Origin: Xestospongia muta | Lineage: Eukaryota > Porifera > Demospongiae > Haplosclerida > Petrosiidae | Length of the DNA: 64,000 nucleotides | Reading direction: 5' to 3' | Assembly (NCBI GenBank): GCA_963693285.1 | Contig: OY848926.1 | Coordinates: forward strand, 5,998,501-6,062,500 | In this document: positions 18,715 to 33,875 of the stretch, piece after piece | Layout: each line of letters starts with the position of its first letter | Numbering within the stretch: position 1 is the stretch's first letter | Notes under the pieces: model-generated | Told to the model about the DNA's origin: nothing | Seen by the model: only the letters and a program-made list of their open reading frames with translations | The model's database searches: none | Translations under genes and position numbers: made by a program

Positions 18715-21700
18715 TTAGTCATTAACTTCTGCTTCCACTAATACAGTAACTATTTGAGTCATCTCCTCTTCTTTACAAAATTCATCGGATACATCAACTT
18801 GAGGTGGAACAACAACATACTCTTCATTAATAGTGGGTGTGTCTTTATCCTCATAATCAAAGGAGGTTATATCACTCTGACGTTGTAATGTTGGTTTTCT
18901 ATACGTCATAGACTCTTCAATAGGCTCAGGTTCTACTGGATCTGGTAACGTTGTCTGGTAGTCCATTGATATACGTACAAAGAGACCAGACTCTGGTATA
19001 AGTTCACCAAAAGATTTCCGTAACTGAATATATTTAATACCTATACCAATAAATGGAGTTTATTATAACAATAATAATCTAATATAGACTATTGTGTGCA
19101 TGTATTTGACATATATGGTGCTCCCTCATAGAGGATGATGAAGCCACACCCACCTGGTTGCAGACTGGATAAAGGGATGCAATTTTGTCCGAACAATTGA
19201 TGAGAAGAACCAAGAGATCTAAAATCGATCTCAACTCGAAAATAAACTAAACACTAAAAAAGAGATAAGTGTGATCTTATGTTCAGTGTTTGACTCACCA
19301 ACTCTGGCATCAAAACTCGATGAGTCAGACAATGTAATTTTTCCGGCCACTCTGGCCATTGAGGCCAAAATCCTGTAGTTATTTCAGCTCGATTCATCTC
19401 ACAACAATCCGCAGGGATCCCATGCAAGCTAATGTACACATTTATATTAGTAGATGTCTTACCAATGACCCCCAAGTTTTGTCCAGACATTAGCTGTCAA
19501 GAAATTAGATACATTTTAACAATATAGCTATTATCATAGTACCTCTATCTCAAGGTTGCATGGAGGCACTAAGGGGTGTGGTTCAGTCATATCCACATTG
19601 AATGGGTGTGGTCCAGAACCAGGATTTGCTCTTCGCATTATCTTTGGTTTCAATATGTAACCACATCCACCATTTTGTCGAAAACGACCTTGGTTCAAAT
19701 GCATGTATAGATCTAACAAATAGAACATGTCGTGTTAGAAGAAAGTGTATGATTTGTACCTGGAAACTGATAGTTCAGTGCTACCATTTGAATACCATTG
19801 TTCCAAAAAGGAATAGGATTATAATTACTGGAATCAAAACGAGCTCCTTTCGGATACGTTCTCACAAACTGACGCTCTGAACATCTCAACATCTCTGTGA
19901 AGTAACAAAAACACATTAGATTAATAGTAGATTATCAGATGTACTACAAATACCTTTAGAAGATTTACAATGATTACTAGCTGATATCTCTGAGAATGAA
20001 AACATTTGACATATTGATGTTAACATCTGTTCCATCCAACTCCATGGCTTAATAGATGTGCTGCGACAATATACAATGAGACATTTTAAATCCTCAGAAG
20101 TCTCCTAATGAAATAGTCATGTGATAGTCACATGACATGAGATATTTGTACGTACTATGTATGAAAGTTCTTGGTCATCTTCAGGTATTTCAACATTTCC
20201 ATCATGTTGTCTTACTTGACGCCGAAAACTCCTTGCCTAACCAAATAATATATACATGTACATTATTAATATATACATGTACATTATCGATATATACATG
20301 TACATTATTGATATATACATGTACATTATCGATATATACATGTACATTATTGACGTGTACATGTACATTATCGATATATACATGTATATTATTGATATAT
20401 ACATGTACATTATCGATATATATATGTACATTATTGATACATACAAGTAATACAATGTACCTCTCGCCTAGTAGACCCACGTTCAATTTTATAAGATTTT
20501 AACTGAACAGGTCCATCAGTCTCATTTGGTATTGCATCTATACTTGGTAGCTTCGATAGAGTTTTACCAAACACTGCCTTTGATGCCTAAACAGAGAGAA
20601 CACAAGTGACTCTATTTTGTATTGTAGGAAATAATGATTACCTTCGATATATTTTTTTGGAGAAATTTAGATGCCTAAAACAATCATAGATATTTTATGG
20701 ATCACATGACAATCTTGTGACTTACTTGTTCTCGATATGAACCCTTCAATAAAATTTTGCCTTGGAGTTCCATAGGTGAAGGAAGACGTCTTCGACTGCA
20801 ATCCTTTCCCTCTACCAGATTCTCTGTAGCCAACATACTCTGTCCCAAGAAATCTCTGAGCTCATCCACTAAGATTTTGGCCATTCTACTTTGTTGTTGA
20901 TTACCACAATGGTTCTCAATGGATATGATCAGTGGATAATGTGACATTCTAAAAGCATAATTCTATAGGGAAAGTCCTCAATAAAATGTCTGAGATAAGG
21001 GTCATTTACTTTGATTGTTCGGACTACATCACGAAGGGGGAGCTTTGTTGTGAAGGTGAACCCGTGGTAGACAATAGGTTCACGACCCACAGCTAAGTAG
21101 AGATAAGTATGTCAAAATCACATGACAGAGTGCTAAGATCACATGACTTACTATTATCCCAACAATCAATTTCAATGCAGCGACTTCCCTGAAGTAGTGC
21201 TCTCACGTAAGCATCAAGAGTTGACCGACCTTTAATTTGGTCACCTTCCAAGTAAGTGTTGTGACTGGAGTTAATAAAATAATGCGACAGAGGCTGAGTC
21301 ATATCCTGATAGACAGTATTGTGGAGAGGATTAATGACGGCATTATGCTTGCTTCGTAGGAAACTAGGGAACGAGGGAGAATGGATTAGTTTGATAGCAA
21401 TATCTATACCAACCTTAAGAATCCAGCATAAGAGAGGAGATGAGAACAAATCTTCCAATTTTCAGGTTTGTTACCACTGATGAATTTTTTAAACGAGCGA
21501 TGATGATGGTCATGAAATGCCATCAATTCCTTCAAAGTATGACGTGAGCAGTCTTCTGGTTTCCACTACAATAAAACAAGTATAGGATCAGTGAGAAATA
21601 GAGAGACACACATACATAACATTCTTTTATAAGGAATTCTCTGAATTCTTCTAAAGTTAATCCAAGTCTCTTGTATTTTAGAGCATATTGTTGATAGACA

Positions 21701-21891
21701 TTGTATAACTAATATGGAGTATATAGAGTATTCCATTGTCAATTAAATTGTAGTTACATACCCTACCACTCTCTCCACACATCAGATTATAAAGAAGTAC
21801 AAACCCATCCCATTTGAGAGCGTTACCATAACTAAGAGTAGCCTCATGTTGGTGACTATGTGCACTCTAAAGATAAAAGACAAATAAACAA

Positions 21892-21934
<43 letters not shown>

Positions 21935-24443
21935 AACAAACAGACAGACAAACAAACAGACAGATGGACAGACAAACAAACAAACAAACAGACAGACATT
22001 TAATAAGTCATAGTTCTTACTGCTAGAAACAATTTTATTTGTTGAGAGGTGACATAGGGATTAAACAAAGTAGCCAACTGTTGAGCGTCTTTTTCAATCA
22101 ACTCATGATTTTCATGAGTACCATTCCAATATCTTTTTAACCAAATAAGAATAGGATCAGTGTTTTCATAACGTGTTGGGAACATACTAGTTACTGGACC
22201 AATTTGTAAAGAATCCAACTAGTAGAATAAATGGATGTATATGTGGAGTAAATGGATGTATATGTGGAGTAAATGGATGTATATGTGGAGTAAATGGATG
22301 TATATGTGGAGTATATGGATGTATATGTGGAGTAAATAGATGTATATGTGGAAGAAATGGATGTATATGTGGAAGAAATGGATGTATATGTGGAGTAAAT
22401 GGATGTATATGTGGATACTTACTCCATGCATCCATTCCTGAAAATGTTTAGGATGATCACATACTAAATCTAACGATTCAAGATACACATATTTTCCTAA
22501 AATAATTAAATGTAATTAATTATATTATTATCAATATAATAATTATTGTACCTTTGATATTTTCATAAACTAGAGAAAATGATTGAGAATTCATTTCTTC
22601 ATAAGGGAACCTATCAAACCCATCTGACTGTTGACCAATCCTCACTTCTAAAATGGAGTCCAGTTTCACTATGAGAGGGAGAGAGAACATTATCACAATA
22701 CATTAAACAGACTTACAAGATGATGTATTCCTGACTTTAGAACTAACAGTGTTCCTCCACATAACTTGCTACATTATAAAATGAACAAACCCATATCCAA
22801 ATATTATATAACAACTATCTTACTAAATTATCTTTATCAAGATTGATGATTTTCTCAGAAGGGATTGCCCACTGATGATAACGAGGGTACTTGATCATAG
22901 CATAGTCTTTGTGCAACTTTTTAAAATATTTAGTTTCATCTGTAAGGAAGGAAAGAGTAAATTAATTATGAAATAATAGACACTTTCGGTATGTAGTAAC
23001 TGAAACCATTATAGTTATTTGATCTTATAATGAGGTAATTATTATACCATTCTATCCCCCACCCACACACACACACACACACACACATACAAACGTGTTT
23101 GTACACTTTACTACCTTCAGTTGATTTTACTACGGCTGCTTGTTTCTCCAATTTTGGTGCTAAGTGCTATAAACAATAACAAGTACAAACATAATAATAA
23201 CATGTGCTTGTTGGTTTGTTTGTACCAATTTTCGACGGATGGTTTTCCGTTTGAGTCTTCGTTGACCATAAGTACCAGTGGTCTCATCTTCAGAATAAGA
23301 AGATTTCAGCATTCCAGTTGTCCGACTTCTTTCACGTTGAGCAGGACGTTTACGGATACTATCAATATAAAGACAATAGACAAGATAAAGTAGAGAGCAG
23401 CCATCTCTCTTACACCACTTTTCGTTGTCGAGGTGAAGATACTCGTGGGAACTTTGTTTCATTTGAATCAACTTCTTTTTCTTCCTCCACAATATTACCC
23501 TCAACAGAAAAAGGACGTAAATAACTTGGAGTAGAAGGACCAGGACTCTCAACATCTCCTGTTATGTGATACTCCTCTAATCCCCTTGTATTATCTTCAG
23601 AATATAGTTCATCCTCTGTCTCATCCATATCTTCAACACTAACATCTTCTGTGTCTTTCCATTTAGCTACACCTATTATTATTATATATGTTAAGTAAAA
23701 GGACACACATGGATTAGTGTACATTCATTGATGGTGTCCACCCATGACTTTGCTTCAAATGGATTGCCAGCTTCTAGTTCCATAACAAAGTTATGAAATA
23801 CAACTTGAAATGCAGCTGGATTTGTTTTTACTAGTTCAACTGATTCTATACTAGTGAGTGGAAAACTACGTCGAATTTTAATCTAAAGAAACAAGAAATA
23901 AAATTTATGAAATTAGTAAATCATCTTTAATCCTACTTGACTGAATTGTTGAAAATATTCCAATGCCTCTTCTGTCAATCGAAATCTTCTCCTTCGAGGG
24001 GGACCATGAATTTTGTCATCGCTACGAGATCGAGATGTCTTCAAGAGTTCGCCATATTTTATACCACTATAGACAACATTAGCGAGACCACTTGGTGAAT
24101 TAAGTTCTATCATAGGACTCTCTATTGGAGTAGTTTGAGAAGTGGGACCCAGACCTAGTAATAGATACAACATCAGTGGGGGGTTACACTGGATGTGATA
24201 GTGGTAGAATAGATGGTAGTACATTTGATATGATAGGGCATTGCATATTGATACAATGGTTGGGATATTACTAATTTGGGTGTATGTACCTTGAGATTTA
24301 ACTGTTTCACGATCACGATTCCTCCGTCCTTGACCAGATAAAAGCTCTCGAAGATAGGGTAGTCTTGTTGGACGAGACTGTCCCACATTAAAAGAGTGAC
24401 TGGATAAATTAGATTGACTTGGTTTCTGTAGTGAGTCGGACAT
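18715..24443 (-). CDS. Phosphoinositide-specific phospholipase C, delta/eta-like
   Basis: PI-PLC cleaves PI(4,5)P2 to IP3 and diacylglycerol. The start is [10 protein letters not shown] at 24,443. The protein has a PH-like region (SGIKYGELL ... SWVDTI), a long acidic/Ser-rich linker, an EF-hand-like helical region, the X box, a short basic linker, the Y box ([20 protein letters not shown], then [10 protein letters not shown]) and a C2 domain, ending EAEVND at 18,715. Catalytic residues are present: first His in NSSHNTY, Glu/Asp in CIEIDCWDN, second His in VYHGFTFTT and Glu in IENHC. It is therefore not a PLC-L/PRIP pseudoenzyme. FSFSE before the Y box favours delta/eta over beta. Over 20 introns split the gene, several inflated by tandem repeats. 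It is head-to-head with aconitase. Confidence 0.88.
20236..20455. repeat. 21-bp minisatellite in PLC intron
   Basis: About ten copies of a unit of ATATATACATGTACATTATCG type with a palindromic ACATGTACAT-like core. Open frames on both strands here are repeat artefacts. Confidence 0.9.
21878..22000. repeat. (GACA)n/(AACA)n microsatellite in PLC intron
   Basis: A compound tetranucleotide run of CAGA and CAAA units, about 120 bases, between two PLC exons. Confidence 0.9.
22224..22422. repeat. 21-bp minisatellite in PLC intron
   Basis: Nine to ten copies of a GTAAATGGATGTATATGTGGA-type unit, with two variant copies carrying AAGAAATGG. It fills one intron between the exons containing LDSLQIGP and [12 protein letters not shown]. 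Confidence 0.9.
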
Positions 24444-24791
24444 AGTTATTGCAAACTACGGAACAAGCAATTAGGCAAACGATTAATACAGTACTGTAAC
24501 AAAACGTCTTGTTCTAGCACTGACCACAGTGATATACGACAAACTACTGCAGATTCCCAAGAGAATACTATGTCACAGATCACTGTAAACTCATTCTGTA
24601 GCAAATCTTTGTCGTAATAACTGGTTCTTCTTAAGGGCTACAATTAACACATACAAGGCATTGCTTTTGCAGCGCTTCTGGTAGGCGTGGCTTAAATTCT
24701 CCTATAAAAATATCCGAAGTTGGTAAATTCAACGTATACGGAATCAACTCGCCTTGACTACACAGAAGCAAGACTGTTTAGAACTTTTACT
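24444..24791. promoter_or_regulatory. Divergent promoter, PLC (-) / aconitase (+)
   Basis: 348 bases separate the two start codons. TATAAAAA at 24,713-24,720 lies about 70 bases upstream of the aconitase ATG and is a plausible TATA box for it. GGCGTGGCTTAAA just upstream is GC-box-like. No clear element is seen for PLC. Confidence 0.5.
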
Positions 24792-28516
<3,725 letters not shown>

Positions 28517-29462
28517 ACTCTATTACACAACTAACCTGTTAATATAACATTAAATGTTGACTGTTGTTATTAGATTGTAGTCTATATTTTATTAATTAAT
28601 AAAGTATATGCACTCAGGCTCACAGAGTTGATGAGTTAAGTGTGTCATTACAAGAGGATTTTTTAAATTTATTATTTTGTGTTATTAAATCAAAAGAGAT
28701 AAGTGTTGATACAAGATATTTCTGTTCCCCTGATAAGTGAAAATATTCTCTTTTCCGAGATGAAGTTCTCAAACCAAAATCCTTTCTTCTGTTGCTTGAA
28801 AGAAGAATCCTTTTATAATATATATAGTAGATCAAGTGAAATGGAATATGATCTGTGGCCTCATAGGATCCATATAAAGAGAGATCAGGAGGACTTACAA
28901 GAATAAAGAAAGGGTGGATGTTCATCAGAAGGTCACTTGTCAATAATGGTGGAAGGAGAGTGACCTTGTCTGAATTGTTTGCAATGCATCATGACATCTG
29001 AGGTAGTTGCATACTCAGAAGAGATTACAGGTATCCCTACAGGATGGACTATGATAGAACTGGTTTAAATGCAAAGAGGCTTGGTGTATTTGCATTCCTG
29101 GTTCTGTTGACAATGACAGACCTAGATCTCAAATCCCTGTACAGCTGGTTTAAAGTGAGTGGCAACACTCCAGCCAGGATTACCTTACCTTACCAAGCCA
29201 TGGTGGCGGTCCTAGGTAGCAATACCTGAGCCCCTGCCAGTGAGTCAGCAGGGTCACATGGACAACATAACAGCACCTTTTGTAAATGTAATAGAATATT
29301 AGAACTGCTCCAATGTAACGATTTCAAAAAATTTCCCATCCATTGTGTGTACAAATTATATTAATCACAAATTAAGCAACTTTTACACGAAGTGTTCATA
29401 TAAAGGAAAGGTCACAATTATTGTTACAATTATCGTTAGGTGTATCACATTGGGCCATCACA
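28517..29462. other. Convergent intergenic region with dispersed repeat
   Basis: About 950 bases between the aconitase and NUDCD3 stop codons. Short open frames on both strands overlap one another and show no splice or family signal. From about 28,990 the sequence is a dispersed repeat (next entry). The rest is AT-rich, and no RNA gene is recognised. Confidence 0.5.
28985..29275. repeat. Dispersed repeat fragment, copy B
   Basis: Shares the CTGAGGT, GCATACTCA, CCCTACAGG-TGGACTA and CTGGTT blocks with 125-365. GC content is above local background. It includes the palindrome-like GGTGGCGGTCCTAGG and ACCTTACCTTACC. No coding capacity or terminal repeats are recognised. Confidence 0.4.
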
Positions 29463-30919
29463 TTACCACACACCAGCAATATTAACTCGTGAAGGATCAA
29501 ACGGAGTCCCTTTAAAAGGAGAACCAGGTGCATCCCAGGCTTTCTTCAATATATCATGAGCTTTCTAGAAAAAAGAACTCAACAATACGTACTAGTCTAT
29601 GCATATAACATACTTGCTGTCCACTGGTAGGTTTTCCAAGCATTTTCATATGATGATCATAAGTTACTCTTTGTATAGCAGCTTGTGCTTCGTCATCAAA
29701 TTCACTAATATCTCGTGTTGTATCAACTTTAGTCAAATCAATACCTTCTTCGCCCTGAGGAATGGACAGATAATATCACAATGGATAGATACACAATTAC
29801 AATGGACAACTGAATATATGAATCATGGATAACTATATCAGTGGGTGGTGACATGATACAAACCGGTTCACCTCAAACACAGATTTCCACATGATTTCTT
29901 TGGTTTTCTCCAAGTTAATATGAACAAGGTTAGCTCCTTTATCTAAACTCCAAAGAGACTCCTCAACTTTAATGCGATTGAGTAACCGACCATTCAAAAT
30001 AACCTGATAAACAATAAAACATTGTAACTAATTTGTTACCACATTAAAACTAGTTTCAAATACCTGCTTTTCAGGTCGGAGCAGTTCAACTTTCAAGGAG
30101 TCATTTTTGATATCTACTTTAACATCTTTTCCAGTGATTCCAGCTGGTACATTTACTCTGATATCCAAATCAGTAATTGTTTGAGACCAAACATAGTTAT
30201 CTTGTTTAGACCCATTATAATCATCGGAAGAGATCTTCTCTGAATTAGTATTACTATCTTTAGTTTCTTCCTTGGGTTTCTTAGTAGGAGGAATTGTAGG
30301 TTGTACAGGTGGTGTAGGATCAGCTGGTTTCACAGGAGGTGTGGTCTCAGATTTTACCAAAGGCAATTTCTCAGTGGAAGGAGGTGGATTTTTAACAGAT
30401 GTTGATTTTTTGGTGTCTGAGGTCTTTGTTTCTGGTGTGGGTAACACCTCTTTAGTGTCAGAGATTGGCTCCATTGGGTCACCCTTTTTTAATTTGGCCA
30501 GTTTGCTGAGGTGTTCTACTGCTGTCGATGGGACATCAAGTTTAGGTTGTTGAGATAAATCATCTGTCATCAAATCTATCCTTCTTGTTTCCGCCTCCCT
30601 CATTAGCTCAGCCTCTCTCTTACGAGTAAGGATTTCAAACTTTTTAAATGCCTTGAAATAAAAAAAATATTTAATATAAAAATGTAAACCAAATGGCCCA
30701 ACCCACCTGAACAACCATGTTAAGAGCCACTCCAGCTGGGAAACCCATTTCAGCCTGATCATGTTCCATAATTATGTAGAAATCTGTTCGTCGTGAGAGG
30801 AATGAGAAAATACATTCTAAGAATGGTTGTATCTTTCCACAGCTCTTCATAATAGCCATCAGTGCTGAGTCGTACATTTCTTCTTCTCCCCATAAAGTAC
30901 CAGGTGTTATTGTTGCCAT
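29463..30919 (-). CDS. NUDCD3: NudC domain-containing protein 3
   Basis: NUDCD3 is an HSP90 co-chaperone that stabilises dynein intermediate chain in animals. The ATG at 30,919 starts MATITPGTLWGEEEMYDSAL, followed by the family N-terminal helical module (FSFLSRRTDFYIIM, MGFPAGVALNMVVQAFKKFE). A Pro/Lys/Thr-rich linker comes next, then the CS (p23-like) domain beginning YVWSQTITDLDIRVNVPAGI and continuing NGRLLNRIKVEESLWSLDKG and EIMWKSVFEGE. The C-terminus (AWDAPGSPFKGTPFDPSRVN) matches the family ending. A few short introns interrupt it. It is head-to-head with the acyl carrier protein gene, 137 bp between start codons. Confidence 0.92.
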
Positions 30920-31056
30920 GATTGTTCCTGGAGGACAGTAACCCAACTAATTAAAGGAAATAAAACAAAGCAAGGATTACCTTTTTGTCGATAAAGCTAT
31001 GGGGCATGTATGTCACGTGATATTCACATGACTAACTTCATAACTATTAGATTAAG
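30920..31056. promoter_or_regulatory. Divergent promoter, NUDCD3 (-) / acyl carrier protein (+)
   Basis: 137 bases between start codons. It contains CACGTGATATTCACATGACT at 31,013-31,032, with two E-box-type palindromic half-motifs of the TCACRTGA class seen all over the window. No TATA box is obvious. Confidence 0.5.
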
Positions 31057-31612
<556 letters not shown>

Positions 31613-31724
31613 TGGTACTATAAAGATTCATTACATGTTAAGATCAAGTTGCTTAGTGAAAAGACATTATGCAAAATGTTAGGTAATTTAATTATTATTC
31701 TGTTAACATAATTTGTACAAACAC

Positions 31725-33767
31725 TCATTGTAATCTTTGAATAGTTTCCTCAACAGCAGAAGAAATTTTTTCTCTTCTCATCTTCTCTGATTGGTCACCC
31801 TAAATGTATAGCAGTATTAATATTACTACCTCTTTATGTTAGTGAACTTACCAGAATATTAAAAGCTAATGTGTTACTAAGTCTTTGTACTTCTCGAGGG
31901 TATGAGAAAAGTAGCAACATGTTTCTGTAATGGATGAATGAACTGGTTGTAATCATAGTCAGACTGGTAGTACCTGTCATGTTGTTGTGATAGTTGTTGT
32001 CTTTGTTTGCTATGTTTTCTCATGTGTTCTTTGAGACTGGAATAATACCTGTGTGAGAGATAGATTATGTGACATGGGTAGTAATGGTTGTATAATATGT
32101 ATTACTTGTGAAACTGGTCATCTACAGCAACTGCATGTACCATTGAATGTTTTATGATATCACAATAAGTAGGTGTGTCTTTACTGGGTAATCGACTGAT
32201 TACTGTGTGTTGGATAAAACAGGTACAACCAGTATTATAAACAAGGCCTTGAGTCTGTAAAAAATGAACAACTAAAGGACTGCCACTATTAATATCGAGT
32301 ACAGAGTATTCAAAGTCAGGACCTGCAATTGGTTGCCTTGTCTATTAAAGGAATGGAGAATAATATAAGTTGTTATTAATAAACTTACTAAAGAAAAGTG
32401 ACCAGGACATTGTAATTTACTGACAGCTGTGGGGACCCATAAACTCTTTCTTCTCCCAGTATCTTTCATTGAAGTTTTGATTTCATTTCTTGTTTGGTCT
32501 TGCGATAATTTATCCATTTCTCTTGCTTCTTCAAGTAATTGAGAGAAGTCAAATCCTACAGTATCGAGTTCATGAGATCCTGCTATGAATGACACAGACC
32601 TTTATGTAAAGAGGCTTTTATCTTGTCATTGTCAGTAGAAATATGTTTCATAAGGTTTCCTGGCTCCAATGATTTAAGATCCCATTCTCTCCAATTTTCA
32701 GGGATTGCCTTGTTACCTAGTAACATATCAGTTATTAATATAATATTATATATGTACATGTTATGCTTACCTCTAAACCATAGTGATATAATGTCACACA
32801 ATTCTGACTTAAACTCATCGTCAAAGTTGTTCCATGATGTGGGGAAGGCATGAATGTAAGCACTGTATACACCTTGTGCAAGTACATCAGGATACAGCTA
32901 TAGATTATAGAAATTGAGAGCAGAACTGGTTGAAATAGTTCTTACCTTGAAAAAGACATCATAATGTCTACTGGGTGTTTTACTAGTCAATAAACTGACA
33001 TAGTTCTCTGCAATTCGATTAAACATTAAATTCTGTAGGTGTTGTTCTGGCTATCGAAAAAAAATGATGAAGTTGTATTATTTGCAGGAGCATTACCTGA
33101 TAGTGATATAGAAAAAACCACCAAAAGACATCATTGAAGATATCCTGTGATGCCTCACAGTAGAACAAATTCTTCCAGTAATTTAGAAACAAACTCTGTA
33201 TAATGTAGTATATATTATCTGTTGCTGTGTTGACAAGTAACTATTACCATTGCTTGCAATCTTTTTTGTGCTTTTGTAACTAAAGTCATGTGTTGTAATG
33301 TGTTCAGACCATGAGGTAATGGAGTTACATGATGTGAATAATAACCTGGGAATGTGGCTAACTAAAGTATGAGAGTGAACATAAATAGTGTTTTGTTATA
33401 ATATTACTTCAATAAGTGTAGCCTCCTCCTTATCATCTTTGATGATCTTCTGAGTTTCTCTTTTTCTCATTCTTTTTACAGCGTCTGGTGTAGTTGGTTT
33501 GAGAGCTACTTCTGAGATCAGAGGTTGTATTGGTGCCAGTCGAAGGAGACCTTCTCGACTCATGTGAACATTAACTGCACTGAGGCTCCCTACACTTTCA
33601 CCTAATGTAAATAAACAACATGACCTCTCATTTTGAAAGTAATAGAATTGTGTACATTTTCTGTTGATGACTACTGGTTGATCAACAGGTGAAAGGCTTC
33701 TTCGAGTCCTCGATCTCCTGAACGGACTACGTGGAGATTCAGCAAACTGTACAGTTTGTTGGTGCAT
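31725..33767 (-). CDS. FAM227 (FWWh) family protein
   Basis: The family is uncharacterised biochemically and is found mainly in ciliated lineages. The ATG at 33,767 starts MHQQTVQFAESPRSP. Visible family landmarks are a DVFWWFFLYHYQ block (the FWW motif), LMFNRIAENYVSLL, FFKLYPDVLAQGVYSA, FPTSWNNFDDEFKSELCDII and NKAIPENWREWDL. A C-terminal part follows with KSLWVPTAVSKLQCPGHFSL and EHMRKHSKQRQQLSQQHDR, ending EETIQRLQ at 31,725. About ten short introns interrupt it; the first donor is probably GTAGTC after SPVDQP. I cannot decide between FAM227A and FAM227B. It shares a divergent promoter with a coiled-coil gene, and that promoter carries an X-box. Confidence 0.85.
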
Positions 33768-33875
33768 CACTTCTGAAACACTTCCTTTCTCACAAATTTG
33801 CAGCTTTGTAATGGGTGGGGCTCATCGGTTGCTTAGCAACTAAATATTATTGTCAATGTTTATTTTTCCACGATC
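33768..33875. promoter_or_regulatory. Divergent promoter with RFX X-box
   Basis: 108 bases between start codons. GTTGCTTAGCAAC at 33,828-33,840 is a near-perfect inverted repeat that fits the X-box recognised by RFX factors, which drive ciliary genes in animals. It lies centrally and could serve both genes. A CCACCC-type GGGTGGGGC lies just beside it (33,814-33,822). Confidence 0.65.

Noticed and set aside
20236..20455. Long open frames on both strands with YMYI / VYIDN repeats
   Set aside because: They are translations of a 21-bp minisatellite inside a PLC intron. Every frame without a stop in the unit stays open.
22187..22488. CRISPR-like regularly repeated units (also at 16.5, 25.7 and 54.2 kb)
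   Set aside because: There are no unique spacers: the units abut directly and mutate gradually, as in minisatellites. The surrounding genes are spliced animal genes.
28620..28943. Overlapping open frames of 60-107 aa between aconitase and NUDCD3
   Set aside because: They overlap on opposite strands, lack splice or family signals and lie in AT-rich sequence next to a dispersed repeat.
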